From: Candidatus Aminicenantes bacterium
Lineage (GTDB): Bacteria; Acidobacteriota; Aminicenantia; Aminicenantales; UBA4085
NCBI GenBank assembly: GCA_026393855.1
Contig: JAPKZJ010000090.1
Span: forward strand, 1 to 64,000
Length of the DNA stretch: 64,000 nt
Reading direction: 5' to 3'
The notes beneath the pieces are model-generated. The model was not told where the DNA came from and did no database searches. It worked only from the letters and a program-made list of their open reading frames with translations. Both the position numbers and the translations under genes were made by a program. Below are positions 18,223 to 26,820 of the stretch, one piece after another; within the stretch, counting starts at the first letter, position 1; the number at the start of each line of letters is the position of its first letter.

Positions 18223-19431
18223 ATGCATCACTTCGAGATCTCCGATTCGGCCGCTCTGGACCGGCTGGCCGTCGAAGCCCGCCTGAAGATCGGGAGCCTG
18301 CGGAGCCGTGTTCTGCGCCAGGCCAACGGGGCCCTGCCCTTCGACTATATCGTGCCCAACGGCGTCTACGAGGAGCAGTGGGATTGGGACGCCTTCTTCG
18401 TCGGGCTCCACCTCATCTCGATCGACCGGGCCGACGGCATGTATCTCAAAAATTGGTGCCTGAACTTCCTGCGTTTCACCGAGCCCGACGGCCAGACGCC
18501 TGGCGGCATCCGGCCTTGGTCCGGGCGCGACGCCCGCCTCTACCAGATCAAGCCCCTCATGGGCCAGGCCGCCTATTACGCTTCGATCGCCCTGGGCGAT
18601 TTCGGCTGGATCGAGCCGGTCTGGGAGACCATGGCCGCCTGCGTCACCTACCGGGAGCGCAAGATGTCCGATCCCGCGACCGGCCTGGTCAAATGGTGGG
18701 ACAGCATGGAGTCGGGCGCCGACAACAACGTCTCGCTCGTCCGGCGCTACCACAACAGCATGGCTGCCGGCGATGTCAACGGCTTCATGGTGCTGGATTA
18801 CCGGGCCATGGCCTTTATCGCGGCCCGGCTCGGACGGCCGGGCGACGCGGCCGCCTTCGCCGAGCGGGCCCGCCGCTTGGCGGACGCCGTCAACGCCGTC
18901 CTCTGGGACGAGGCCGGCGCGACTTACTATACCTACGACGCGGTCGAGAAGGCGCTCGTCCGGCGCGACACGTACAGCAATATGATCCCCCTGTGGGCCA
19001 GGCTGGCCTCGCCGGAGCGGGCCCGCCGGATGATCGAGCGGCGCGTTCTGGCCCCGGCCAAAATGTGGGCGCCGCACGGCGTCCGTTCGCTGGCCGCCGA
19101 CGATCCGGCCTACAACAACGAGAACGTCATCAAGCCATACTCCAACTGGCAGGGGCCGATCTGGCCGCACGCCAACTGGATGGTTATGCACGCGCTCCTG
19201 CACTACGGCTATCCCGAAGCCGCCCTGGCCGTCGCCGAGCGCGTGACCAGGCTGTGCCTCAAAGACCTGGCCGAAAACGGCATGATGCGCGAGAACTACC
19301 ACGCCGACACGGGGGCTCCGCTGGCTGCGCCCGACTTCATCAGCTGGAACCTGCTCGCGGCCCAGATGATCGACGAAGCCCGGACCGGCGTTTTCCAGCC
19401 GGATCCCGCCCAGACGCTGTTTTCGATCTGA
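18223..19431 (+). CDS. GH63/GH37-type (alpha/alpha)6-barrel glycosidase
   Basis: A 402-residue cytoplasmic enzyme with no signal peptide. Landmarks are EEQWDWDAFFVGLHLISIDR (about 48-67), MESGADNNVS, and PYSNWQGPIWPHANWMVMHAL (about 305-325), the last typical of GH63 and trehalase-like catalytic barrels. The length fits bacterial GH63 members such as mannosylglycerate or glucosylglycerate hydrolases, so a compatible-solute role is a reasonable guess. Trehalase is the alternative. A ribosome site (GGGAGG) lies six bases before ATG 18223. Confidence 0.8.
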   Translation: MHHFEISDSAALDRLAVEARLKIGSLRSRVLRQANGALPFDYIVPNGVYEEQWDWDAFFVGLHLISIDRADGMYLKNWCLNFLRFTEPDGQTPGGIRPWSGRDARLYQIKPLMGQAAYYASIALGDFGWIEPVWETMAACVTYRERKMSDPATGLVKWWDSMESGADNNVSLVRRYHNSMAAGDVNGFMVLDYRAMAFIAARLGRPGDAAAFAERARRLADAVNAVLWDEAGATYYTYDAVEKALVRRDTYSNMIPLWARLASPERARRMIERRVLAPAKMWAPHGVRSLAADDPAYNNENVIKPYSNWQGPIWPHANWMVMHALLHYGYPEAALAVAERVTRLCLKDLAENGMMRENYHADTGAPLAAPDFISWNLLAAQMIDEARTGVFQPDPAQTLFSI

Positions 19432-19452
19432 GGCAGCCACGGCTGCCGTGAG

Positions 19453-19511
19453 TTGTAGCGTTTTCCCTCCGTCGGGCGTATAAAAGAATGAGTGCGGAGG
19501 GCGCTATGAAG
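19453..19511 (+). repeat. Upstream block duplicated with the paralogous genes (copy 1)
   Basis: The 59 bases before and into the first paralogue (TAGCGTTTTCCC … GGCGTATAAA … GGAGGGCGC-ATGAAG) recur at 20427-20484. A TATAAA hexamer (19478-19483) is conserved in both copies, so this is probably the duplicated promoter and ribosome site. No good -35 is visible. Confidence 0.6.
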
Positions 19512-20411
19512 CACGTCCGTTCGTCCGCCGCTTTTTCCAGCGATATCCGTCTCGGTAAGGGTGCGCTCGGCTTGGCGCTTGCGATTCTCGCCGTTTCGGG
19601 CGGCTTTCTTTTCAGTCGGCCTGCGCAAGAGGCGCAGGACCCTGTCCTGACGGCGCTTCTGGGCAAGCTGTCCGCCTACGCCGCCCGGCTGGAGGGCTCG
19701 GTCCTGGACTTCGTCTGCCGGGAAGAGATCGCGGAGAGGATCGATCCCGCCCTCGACGTCAGGGCGGCTTCGCCGCTCGTCCCCGATGCTTTCCGCGACC
19801 GGATCTATGGAAAACTAATCTCGGCCAAGAATCATTATGTCTACGACTACCAGTGTGTGCGTGGAAAGAACGGACTCGTCCGAGAAACCAGGACCCTTCT
19901 TGACGATAATGGGAAAAAGACGAATGTCCCCGACGCGAAGCTCAAGACGGAGGTTTTTGTCTTCGGCATGCCGCTCCTGGGGCCCGTCGGGATCTTCGCC
20001 GAACGCTTCCGTCCGTTCTACGACTACAAGATCACCGGCCGGGAGAAAGTCGACGGCAAACCCGCTTTGATCATCGAGGCTACGCCTACGGCGGAGCGGC
20101 CCGGCGCCACTAACCTCTACGGCAAGGCTTGGGTTGGAGCTGAGGACGGGGAGATTCTCAAGATCGAATGGAGCGAGTCGAGGGTCGGCAGACGCGAGAT
20201 CTTCGAGGAGCGCGCGGAAAAGTACCAGATGCAGCCGCGCATCACCCTGCGTTCGGAGTTCAGCGCCGAGAAGAACGGCATCCGGTTCCCCAGCATGCTT
20301 TGGATGGAGGAGGCCTACCTGAATACGCGCGGCCGGGCCTTCATTCGATCCACGACAACCGTCGCCTACAAGGACTTCAAGTTCTTCACCGTCGAGGTCG
20401 ACGTCCGCTAA
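19506..20411 (+). CDS. Secreted protein of unknown function (tandem paralogue 1)
   Basis: 301 residues with an N-terminal hydrophobic segment (about 20-37). Conserved features shared with the next gene are YAARLEGSVLDFVCREEI (about 50-67), YDYQCVRGKNGLVRETRTLL, FGMPLLGPVGIFAERF, TNLYGKAWV, GEILKIEWSESRVGRR and the C-terminal VAYKDFKFFTVEVDVR. The two cysteines in FVCRE and YQCVR are present in both copies and may pair. ATG 19506 is chosen because GGAGG lies 5 bases upstream; an ATG at 19488 sits almost on the -10. Similar proteins are typical of Acidobacteriota. The fold may be a lipoprotein-carrier-like beta sheet, which is only a guess. Confidence 0.7.
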   Translation: MKHVRSSAAFSSDIRLGKGALGLALAILAVSGGFLFSRPAQEAQDPVLTALLGKLSAYAARLEGSVLDFVCREEIAERIDPALDVRAASPLVPDAFRDRIYGKLISAKNHYVYDYQCVRGKNGLVRETRTLLDDNGKKTNVPDAKLKTEVFVFGMPLLGPVGIFAERFRPFYDYKITGREKVDGKPALIIEATPTAERPGATNLYGKAWVGAEDGEILKIEWSESRVGRREIFEERAEKYQMQPRITLRSEFSAEKNGIRFPSMLWMEEAYLNTRGRAFIRSTTTVAYKDFKFFTVEVDVR

Positions 20412-20426
20412 CGTACAGCTCCATGC

Positions 20427-20484
20427 TGTAGCGTTTTCCCCGCGCTCGGCGTATAAAGTAATGAGTGGGGAGGGCGCCATGAAG
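20427..20484 (+). repeat. Upstream block duplicated with the paralogous genes (copy 2)
   Basis: Matches 19453-19511, including TATAAA (20452-20457) and GGAGG 5 bases before the ATG. A small hairpin (TACAGC … GCTGTA, 20414-20430) precedes it and may end the first paralogue's transcript. Confidence 0.6.
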
Positions 20485-21405
20485 TTCATCTGTTTGAGCC
20501 CCGTTTTCATCAATCGCCGCAATCGTTTTTTGGGCTCGTTCTGCCTGACCGCGGCCGTTTTCGCCGTCGCGGGCGGCTTTCTCTTCAGCCGGCCCGCTCA
20601 GGAGGCGCAGGAACCCGTCCTGGCGAAGCTCCTGAGCAAGCTGTCCGCCTATGCCGCCCGGCTGGAGGGCTCGGTCCTCGATTTCGTCTGCCGGGAGGAA
20701 ATCTCCGAGACGATCAACTACGCCCTCGACCAAGTCCGTTCACGGCCCGATATCATCTCGAACTGGGCCGTCGGAGGCGCCTTCGGGATGTCTTGGGTCG
20801 GTCGGCCGGCGGCCAAGGAGAAAGACGCCTACGTCTATGATTATCAATGCGTGCGGGACAAGAACCGGGCCGTGCGCGAAACCAGGACCCTGCTGAAGGA
20901 AAACGGAAAGCCGGCCAACGAGCCCGGGACGGGGCTTAAGACCCAAAATTTTGTCTTCGGCACGCCGCTTTTGGGACCGGTGGGCATCTTCGCCCAACGC
21001 TTCCAATCCGCGTATACCTATCGAATCATCGGACACGATAAGGTCGGGAAGACGCCGGCCGTGGTCATCGAAGCCGAGCCGCTCTATGATATGCCCGGGA
21101 CGACCAACCTCTACGGCAAGGCCTGGGTCGGGCCCGACGACGGCGAGATCCTCAAGATCGAGTGGAGCGATGCAAGGATCGGCAACCGCGCCGTTTTCGA
21201 GGAGAGGGCCGGGCGCTACAAGCTCAAGCCGCGCATCACCCTGCGTTCGGAGTTCAGCGCCGAGAAGAACGGCATCCGTTTCCCGAGCAAGCTGTGGATC
21301 GAGGAAGCCTACGTCACCGAAAGAGGCCGGGCCTATGTCCGCTCCGAGACGACCGTGGCCTATACGGACTTCAAGTTCTTCACCGTCGAGGTCGACGTCC
21401 GTTGA
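20479..21405 (+). CDS. Secreted protein of unknown function (tandem paralogue 2)
   Basis: 308 residues, clearly homologous along its length to the preceding gene: YAARLEGSVLDFVCREEIS, YDYQCVRDKNRAVRETRTLL, TPLLGPVGIFAQRF, TNLYGKAWVGPDDGEILKIEW and the same C-terminus. It contains an extra insert (about residues 85-115) relative to paralogue 1. The nucleotide sequence is near-identical in places (for example the ITLRSEFSAEKNGIRFP codons), so the duplication is recent or under gene conversion. Both genes have their own ribosome site (GGAGG). Function is unknown; export is predicted from the N-terminal hydrophobic segment. Confidence 0.7.
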   Translation: MKFICLSPVFINRRNRFLGSFCLTAAVFAVAGGFLFSRPAQEAQEPVLAKLLSKLSAYAARLEGSVLDFVCREEISETINYALDQVRSRPDIISNWAVGGAFGMSWVGRPAAKEKDAYVYDYQCVRDKNRAVRETRTLLKENGKPANEPGTGLKTQNFVFGTPLLGPVGIFAQRFQSAYTYRIIGHDKVGKTPAVVIEAEPLYDMPGTTNLYGKAWVGPDDGEILKIEWSDARIGNRAVFEERAGRYKLKPRITLRSEFSAEKNGIRFPSKLWIEEAYVTERGRAYVRSETTVAYTDFKFFTVEVDVR

Positions 21406-21409
21406 CCCG

Positions 21410-21439
21410 TTGACAATGCGGGATCGGCCCGGCTAGGAT
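21410..21439 (+). promoter_or_regulatory. Promoter that fixes the TPR-protein start
   Basis: TTGACA (21410-21415) and TAGGAT (21434-21439) are separated by 18 bases. The -10 overlaps an in-frame ATG at 21438, so translation must begin at ATG 21447 or 21450, seven to ten bases past the -10. This implies a leaderless transcript. Confidence 0.6.
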
Positions 21440-21446
21440 GGCGGGG

Positions 21447-22538
21447 ATGATGATCCCGCGACGAACAACGCCCCCGATCCTGATCGCCCTCGTTCTGGCC
21501 GCCGCCGGCTTGGCCCAAAGCGCGTTTCCGCAAACGCCATCGCCGGAGTCTTTGATCGAAGCGGGGCATTGGCGGCGGGCCAAAGCCGCGGCCGAGGCGA
21601 TGCTGAAGGCGAACCCGAACGATCCCCGAGCCCAGTTCCTGATGTCCCGCTGCCTGGACGCTGCGGGGGACCTGGATGGAGCGCTGGCCCTGGCCGAAAA
21701 GGCCTCCGAGCGCGATCCTCGAAATCCCGATGGCCACGCCTTGCTGGCCTATATTAACGGCCGACGGGCCCAGGGCGCGGGCGTCCTGAGGCAGGTTGGG
21801 CTGGCCCGGCGCATCCGCAAGGAAGCCGAGGCGGCCCTGGCGCTCGACCCGCGCCACGTCGAAGCCCATCTGATCCTGATTGAGTTCTATCGACAAGCCC
21901 CCGGCATCGTCGGCGGCGACAAGGATCGGGCCCGGCAGCTGGCCGAGGAGCTGGTCGCCATAGCCCCGGCGCGCGGATACATAGTCCAAGCGGGCTTTTT
22001 GCGGCGGGAGGCGGGTTCGGCGGGGAAAGTCGAAGAGCTTTATAAAAAGGCCGTGGCTGCCGAGCCGTCTTCATACCAGGCGCTCACGACACTGGCCGGG
22101 TATTACGCGTCCGGCCGTGAGAAACGATTCGCGGAGGGGGAAGCGCTGGCCCGCGAGGCGATGCGGCTCCAGCCCGATCGGGCGGCGGCATACGGCCTCC
22201 TGGCCCAAGCCTACGCTGCCCAAGCCCGCTTTGCGGACCTTGAAGTGGTCTTGCGGGAAGCGGAAACGAACGTCCCCGATAATCCGGCGCCTTTCCTTCA
22301 AGCCGGCCGGGCCGTCTTCCAACAGGGTTCGGATTACGCCCGGGCGGAAGCTTTGATCCGGAAATATCTTTCGCGCCCGCCCGAGCTCGGCGCCCCTTCC
22401 CACGCTCAGGCTTGGTGGCGGCTGGGCTTGGCTCTGGAAAAGCTCGGCCGGAAAAGCGAGGCGGTGGTGGCCCTCCGTAAAGCCGTGGCCCTCGATCCGA
22501 AGCTCGAGGGGGCCAAACGGGACCTTAAGCGGTTCTGA
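21447..22538 (+). CDS. Secreted TPR-repeat protein
   Basis: About 363 residues: a signal peptide (hydrophobic 10-27, ending AFPQ) then tetratricopeptide repeats over most of the length (ESLIEAGHWRRAKAAAEAML, PRAQFLMSRCLDAAGDLDGAL, AAYGLLAQAYAAQARFADLE, WWRLGLALEKLGRKSEAVVAL). It is expected to act as a periplasmic scaffold. The central part (PRHVEAHLILIEFYRQAPGIVGGDKDRA) resembles a group of periplasmic TPR proteins that contain the GGD/K.A motif. No catalytic residues are visible. It converges with the small secreted protein downstream. Confidence 0.78.
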   Translation: MMIPRRTTPPILIALVLAAAGLAQSAFPQTPSPESLIEAGHWRRAKAAAEAMLKANPNDPRAQFLMSRCLDAAGDLDGALALAEKASERDPRNPDGHALLAYINGRRAQGAGVLRQVGLARRIRKEAEAALALDPRHVEAHLILIEFYRQAPGIVGGDKDRARQLAEELVAIAPARGYIVQAGFLRREAGSAGKVEELYKKAVAAEPSSYQALTTLAGYYASGREKRFAEGEALAREAMRLQPDRAAAYGLLAQAYAAQARFADLEVVLREAETNVPDNPAPFLQAGRAVFQQGSDYARAEALIRKYLSRPPELGAPSHAQAWWRLGLALEKLGRKSEAVVALRKAVALDPKLEGAKRDLKRF

Positions 22539-22550
22539 CCGGGAGGCCGG

Positions 22551-22931
22551 TCACTTCAGCTTCTTGGCTTTGAACTCCGCGTCGCCCATGTCGGAGATCT
22601 GGACGGTGCCGGCGATCGTTTCGCCGTCGACCTTGCCTTTGAAGGTCAAAGGGATTTCCCCCATCGGGCCGGTGACCACGACGGTCCAGGCGATTTCGTT
22701 GGCTTTGATCTTCCCGTCGCTCTTGAGCTCGGTCCCTTGCTGGGTCTTCATGACCACCTTGACCGCTTCGCCGGCTTGGACGAAGGCGGTGGCATAGACC
22801 CGGGTCCCCATCGGGGTTTCGAAGGTCAGCTCCCAGCTTCCGGTGACGTCGATCTTGGCCTGGGGCAGGGCCGCGGCCGCAGCGGCGGAGAGAGCCAGCA
22901 GGGCGAGAATGATGAGGGTGTGTTTGCGCAT
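22551..22931 (-). CDS. Small secreted lipocalin-like protein
   Basis: 126 residues with a signal peptide (MRKHTLIILALLALSAAAA). The mature part begins DVTGSWELTFETPMG and alternates short beta strands ending ISDMGDAEFKAKKLK, a pattern seen in small secreted beta-barrel or lipocalin-like proteins that are frequent in Acidobacteriota. The C-terminal domain of the protein at 41383-42300 (LAGTWEGTMKSAGMTVRAVM) looks related in style. No function can be assigned. Confidence 0.65.
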   Translation of the reverse strand: MRKHTLIILALLALSAAAAAALPQAKIDVTGSWELTFETPMGTRVYATAFVQAGEAVKVVMKTQQGTELKSDGKIKANEIAWTVVVTGPMGEIPLTFKGKVDGETIAGTVQISDMGDAEFKAKKLK

Positions 22932-23086
22932 CTGATTTCTCCTGTTGCGCCGAAATTATAACCCATCCCCGGAGGAGAGTCGACAGCCGCCGCTGGCCTT
23001 GTATACGAACTTTCCCCGCTCCCTATTCGTATCTACGGATGAACGGCGGGGTACCCGCCCGCCCTTGCGCGAACAGGAGAATGCCG

Positions 23087-23809
23087 ATGACAGTATCCAA
23101 ATCCTTGACTCTCGGGCTTCTCGCCCTCGGCTTGGCGATCGCACCCGCTTGCGTCATCAACGACGGGGGAAGCGGGCCGATGCAGGAGCGGGTCGAACGC
23201 ATCCCGCTGGAGGGCCTCGATTCGGCCGAGATCGCCCTTAATCTCTCGGCCGGGCAATTGACGGTCCGCGGCTCCGACGGGGCCGACCTCGTGGCCGGCA
23301 CCTTCCGCTACAACCGGACCCGGCTCGAGCCGGGCATCGACTACAGCAAGACCGGAAGCCGGGGCCGGGTCATCATCCGCCATCGCCGGCGGGGGATGTC
23401 CTTGTTCGGCCGCATCCGGAACACTTGGGACTTGGAGCTGAGCAAGCGCGTCCCGCTCGATCTGGACGTGGATTGCGGGGCCGGGGAATCCAACCTCGAC
23501 TTGCGTGGTCTCGACCTTCGCTCCTTGACGATCGACATGGGCGTCGGCGCCCTGCGGGCGGACCTGACCGGCGAGCGGACCCGTAGCCTGGATGTGTCCG
23601 TGGACGGCGGCGTCGGCGAGGCGACTTTGGACTTGCCCGCCTCCGTCGGCGTGCGGGTCGATATCGACGGCGGTCTCGGCTCCATCCATGCTCCCGGCTT
23701 CGCCAAGGCCGGCCACATTTACACCAACGAGGCCTGGGGCAAGACCGCGGCTTCGATCAGCGTCTCGATCGACGCCGGCATCGGCAGCGTCAATCTGAAG
23801 CTCCGCTGA
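23087..23809 (+). CDS. Toast-rack (LiaF/DUF4097-like) beta-helix lipoprotein
   Basis: 240 residues with a lipoprotein signal whose lipobox is IAPAC (about Cys21). The mature protein is a repetitive beta solenoid: NLSAGQLTVRGSDG, DCGAGESNLDLRGL, DMGVGALRADLTGE, DGGVGEATLDLPAS, DGGLGSIHAPGF and DAGIGSVNLKL. This regular GxG…L.L spacing matches the toast-rack family. ATG 23087 is preferred since AGGAG lies 7 bases upstream; ATG 23081 is too close to it. Likely role is in envelope structure or adhesion, based on the fold only. Confidence 0.72.
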   Translation: MTVSKSLTLGLLALGLAIAPACVINDGGSGPMQERVERIPLEGLDSAEIALNLSAGQLTVRGSDGADLVAGTFRYNRTRLEPGIDYSKTGSRGRVIIRHRRRGMSLFGRIRNTWDLELSKRVPLDLDVDCGAGESNLDLRGLDLRSLTIDMGVGALRADLTGERTRSLDVSVDGGVGEATLDLPASVGVRVDIDGGLGSIHAPGFAKAGHIYTNEAWGKTAASISVSIDAGIGSVNLKLR

Positions 23810-23842
23810 CGGGCTCGCCGTTCGGAAAAAACCTCAGGGGGC

Positions 23843-23871
23843 TTGCTTTTCTCCCGAAATACGCCTATATT
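23843..23871 (+). promoter_or_regulatory. Strong sigma70-type promoter of the HU gene
   Basis: TTGCTT (23843-23848), exactly 17 bases, TATATT (23866-23871). A 50-base leader with GGAG precedes the HU start. Confidence 0.7.
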
Positions 23872-23930
23872 GCCGCCAACGGAGATCGCCCCTCGCCGGT
23901 CGGTCCCGGAACAATCGAAAGGAGTTTCGG

Positions 23931-24212
23931 ATGGCAAAAGCAATGACGAAGAGCCAGATCGTGGCCGGTGTCGCTGAAGCGGCAGGCATCACCAAGAAGC
24001 AGGCGGTCGCCGCCGTCGAAGGGCTGGTCGCGATGGCTTACAAGAACGCCAAGAACGGCTTTACGGTTCCCGGTCTGGGCAAGCTCGTTCTGGTAAACCG
24101 CAAAGCTCGTATGGGCCGCAACCCGGCCACCGGCGCCGCGATCAAGATCCCGGCCAAGCGCGTCGTGAAATTCCGCGTCGCCAAGGCCTGCAAGGACGCG
24201 ATCCTCGGCTGA
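23931..24212 (+). CDS. HU/IHF-family histone-like DNA-binding protein
   Basis: A 93-residue nucleoid protein that dimerises and bends DNA. The helical half reads TKSQIVAGVAEAAGITKKQAVAAVEGL. The beta-arm region has VPGLGKLVLVNRKARMGRNPATGAAIKIPAKRVVKFR, with the arm motif RMGRNPATG and the intercalating proline in place. Length is typical. It is a single-gene unit with a strong promoter and a clear intrinsic terminator, which fits high expression. Confidence 0.95.
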   Translation: MAKAMTKSQIVAGVAEAAGITKKQAVAAVEGLVAMAYKNAKNGFTVPGLGKLVLVNRKARMGRNPATGAAIKIPAKRVVKFRVAKACKDAILG

Positions 24213-24258
24213 TCGACGGACCCGGTCCGTTTTCCGCCGGCATTGAACTGATGATCCG

Positions 24259-24288
24259 GGGCCGCTCCGTCCGGAGCGGCTCCTTTTT
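24259..24288 (+). terminator. Intrinsic terminator after the HU gene
   Basis: GCCGCTCCG (24261-24269) pairs perfectly with CGGAGCGGC (24272-24280) and is followed by a run of T (24283-24288). Confidence 0.8.
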
Positions 24289-24359
24289 CTCCTTCCCGCA
24301 TCATTTCGAGAAGAGGGGGGATTGAGCCTTATCCGCGATAAGGGAGTTGTCGGCTCGGA

Positions 24360-25379
24360 TTAAGCCCGGATCAGAGCGCCCAGATTCCGCTTCAGGATGG
24401 GTCCGAAGTCGGCGGGCTTGACGGCCGGGAAGAGGCGGAGCCGCTTTTTCAGAGACTGCTTCAGCGCCTCGCTCGGCGTCCCTTTGAGGATCGCCTTAGT
24501 CTCCTCCTCCGAAACTCCCTCCAGCGTCGCCGTCAGTTCGGGGATGCGGCTGTTTTCGGGACAGGCGGACTGGCACTTCAGGCAGCCCATCAGGACGTGG
24601 TGCATGCTGGGCAGGAAGATATTGGGAAAGTCGCCGGAATTCTCGTTGAACAGCGTCAGGCAGCGCCCCGCGTCCACGATGAAATTCGTCCGGCTCAGGC
24701 ATGAGGTCGGGCAGATGCGGTCGCACATATGGCAATGGCGGCATTCGTCAAGGATCTCGAGCTCGACGTCGGGGTCCGCGGCCGGCTTGGCATCGGTGAC
24801 GAAGGCATGGAGGAGGTTATAGCTGCCCATCCCGTCGACGAAGATCAGGTTGTTGCGTCCGAAGCGGCCCAGCCCGCTGCGGCCGGCCAGATATTTTAGC
24901 GGGACGCGCTTGGAAATGTCGGACAGCTTCCGGCCGGGCTCCTTGAGGAGGTCCGCCTGGATGACCGATTTCAGCTTTTCCGGCGTCCATTCGTCCTCGT
25001 AATACTGGAACGGAACCAGGATGCGGTGGCTCTGGCCATTGTGCCGGAAATCGGCCGTGGCCGACTTGGCGAACGTGGCCGCGACGACGACCGACCGGGC
25101 GTCTTTAAAGTCGGCGGGCAGCCCGAAGTCGAGGGCCTCGAGCGAGGCGCGAAACAGCTTGTGCCGGCTGAGGCCGTCGCCCTGGCGGACCTTTTCAAAA
25201 TCGGCTTTCAGAGCCGTCCAGCGGTCCATCGGGATGATCTTGGTGCGGTAGGGGGGAATCTGGGAGGCATCGATCGGCGCCCGCATCCGGCCGCGGCCGC
25301 CCTGACCCCACTCTTGGAATCGGGGCCAAGCCGCTCCGGCGATGAGCGCGGTCTTCAGAAAATCCCGTCGGGTCGTCAT
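24360..25379 (-). CDS. Tat-exported 4Fe-4S protein related to QueG/reductive dehalogenases
   Basis: 339 residues starting MTTRRDFLKTALIAGAAW, a twin-arginine signal. The middle part resembles the epoxyqueuosine-reductase/reductive-dehalogenase core (SVVVAATFAKSA, KYLAGRSGLGRFGRNNLIF). The C-terminus has two ferredoxin-type clusters: CRHCHMCDRICPTSC (about 225-239) and CLKCQSACPENS (about 280). A corrinoid-binding domain is not apparent. Export argues against a tRNA-modification role, so this is probably a respiratory-type reductase or its paralogue with an unknown substrate. The start at ATG 25379 is fixed by the Tat motif; the frame remains open further upstream but without coding character. 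It is divergent from a second exported enzyme. Confidence 0.8.
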   Translation of the reverse strand: MTTRRDFLKTALIAGAAWPRFQEWGQGGRGRMRAPIDASQIPPYRTKIIPMDRWTALKADFEKVRQGDGLSRHKLFRASLEALDFGLPADFKDARSVVVAATFAKSATADFRHNGQSHRILVPFQYYEDEWTPEKLKSVIQADLLKEPGRKLSDISKRVPLKYLAGRSGLGRFGRNNLIFVDGMGSYNLLHAFVTDAKPAADPDVELEILDECRHCHMCDRICPTSCLSRTNFIVDAGRCLTLFNENSGDFPNIFLPSMHHVLMGCLKCQSACPENSRIPELTATLEGVSEEETKAILKGTPSEALKQSLKKRLRLFPAVKPADFGPILKRNLGALIRA

Positions 25380-25469
25380 AGCGTCTCTCCTGGTCTTGAA
25401 AGAAATTGGACAATTCCGTCCCGTTATCCTTTGACGAGTGGGCCCTGCCTTTCTTCCCGCGCTCCATTC

Positions 25470-25499
25470 TTGACACCCATCGCGGGGCGGGACTATAGT
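25470..25499 (+). promoter_or_regulatory. Promoter of the class V aminotransferase gene
   Basis: Perfect -35 TTGACA (25470-25475), 18-base spacer, TATAGT (25494-25499). The gene starts at 25543 behind GGAGGG. Confidence 0.7.
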
Positions 25500-25542
25500 C
25501 GGCAGGATCGTCTGAATTATCATTCGCGGAGGGACGGGACTC

Positions 25543-26820
25543 ATGAAACGCAAGGATTTTCTCAAGGGGGCGGGAGCGTTGGTCGGCGGCTTGGCCGTGT
25601 CGCGCAAGCTTCCGGCCGCCGATTTCGGGCGCATGCTTCAGGACGGCGCCGGCCGCGGCGACGAGTTCTTCTGGGACGTCATCCGGGACCAGTTCCTCCT
25701 CGACCCGGACTGGACCTACCTTAATTTCGGCGGCTTGGGGTCGTCCCCCCTGCCCATCCTCAACAGCCTGTACGAATGGCTGCGGGTCGAGGAGCGCGCG
25801 CCCTCGGCCGGGTATGACGCCAAGGAATGGGCCTCCGTCAAGACCAAGCTGGCCACCCTGCTCGGGCCCTCGTGTAAGCCCGACGACCTGGGCCTGATCA
25901 GCGGCGCCACCGAGGGCGTCAACGCCATCGTCAACGGCCTGACGCTCAAGACGGGCGACGAGGTCATCACTTCGACCCACGAGCATGTGGCCGTCAACTC
26001 CGCCCTTCTCAATCGGATGCAGCGGGACGGCATCGTCATCAAGCTGTTCGAGCCGGATAAAGTCCGCGGCCTCGGCAACGTCGATCGCATCGCCGCCCTG
26101 ATCACGCCGAAGACCCGGCTGATCATCGCCAGCCACGTCACTTGCACGACCGGCCAGAGGCTGCCCGCCAAGGAGATCTCTCAACTGGCTCGGGCGAAAG
26201 GCATCTGGTTCGCCCTGGACGGGGCCCAGGCGCCCGTCTGCGTCCCCTTCGACATCAGCGATATCGGCGTCGATTTTTATACCTGCAGCACCCACAAATG
26301 GCTGATGGGCCCGAAGCGGACGGGATTCATCTACGTCCGGCCGGGAATGATCGATGCCATCCGGCCGCTGACGGTCGGAGGCGGTTCGTCCAAGGGGTAC
26401 GACATCTTCAAAAGGGAGTTCACCCTCCAACCCACGGCCCAGCGCTTCGAGTATGGAACCCAAAACGACGCGCTGTTCTACGCTATGGGCAAGGCCTGTG
26501 ATTTCGTCCAAACGATCGGGCTGAGGCGCATTTTCGAACGGGCCCATGGTATGGCCGAAGCGTTCTATGCCGGCCTGCGGACGATTCCGGGCCTGGAAAT
26601 CCTCTCGCCCGAGGAGGAGGCGTATCGAACTTGCATGGTCGGTTTCCGGATGAAATCCAAGACGATGAACGAAATCAGCGAACAGCTGGGCAAGGACAAG
26701 ATTCGCGCCCGCCCCGTCGGCGAAGGCGGGCTGAACAGCATCCGGATCAGCTTCTTCTTGTGCAACAAGCCCTCGGATGTCGACTTGGCCCTGGGATCGA
26801 TTAAGAAGCTGGCTGGATGA
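25543..26820 (+). CDS. Exported PLP-dependent class V aminotransferase-fold enzyme
   Basis: 425 residues. The N-terminus MKRKDFLKGAGALVGGLAV looks like a Tat signal with RK in place of RR. The enzyme has the fold-type I PLP core: YLNFGGLGSSPLPIL, SGATEGVNAIVNGL (phosphate loop), ASHVTCTTGQRLPAKEI, DGAQAPVCVPFDIS (ring-contacting Asp, about 227) and the Schiff-base lysine in CSTHKWLMGPKRTGFIY (about 255). It is closest in pattern to isopenicillin-N epimerase/cysteine-desulfurase-like proteins with Tat signals. Substrate is unknown. It overlaps tag by 4 bases. Confidence 0.85.
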   Translation: MKRKDFLKGAGALVGGLAVSRKLPAADFGRMLQDGAGRGDEFFWDVIRDQFLLDPDWTYLNFGGLGSSPLPILNSLYEWLRVEERAPSAGYDAKEWASVKTKLATLLGPSCKPDDLGLISGATEGVNAIVNGLTLKTGDEVITSTHEHVAVNSALLNRMQRDGIVIKLFEPDKVRGLGNVDRIAALITPKTRLIIASHVTCTTGQRLPAKEISQLARAKGIWFALDGAQAPVCVPFDISDIGVDFYTCSTHKWLMGPKRTGFIYVRPGMIDAIRPLTVGGGSSKGYDIFKREFTLQPTAQRFEYGTQNDALFYAMGKACDFVQTIGLRRIFERAHGMAEAFYAGLRTIPGLEILSPEEEAYRTCMVGFRMKSKTMNEISEQLGKDKIRARPVGEGGLNSIRISFFLCNKPSDVDLALGSIKKLAG

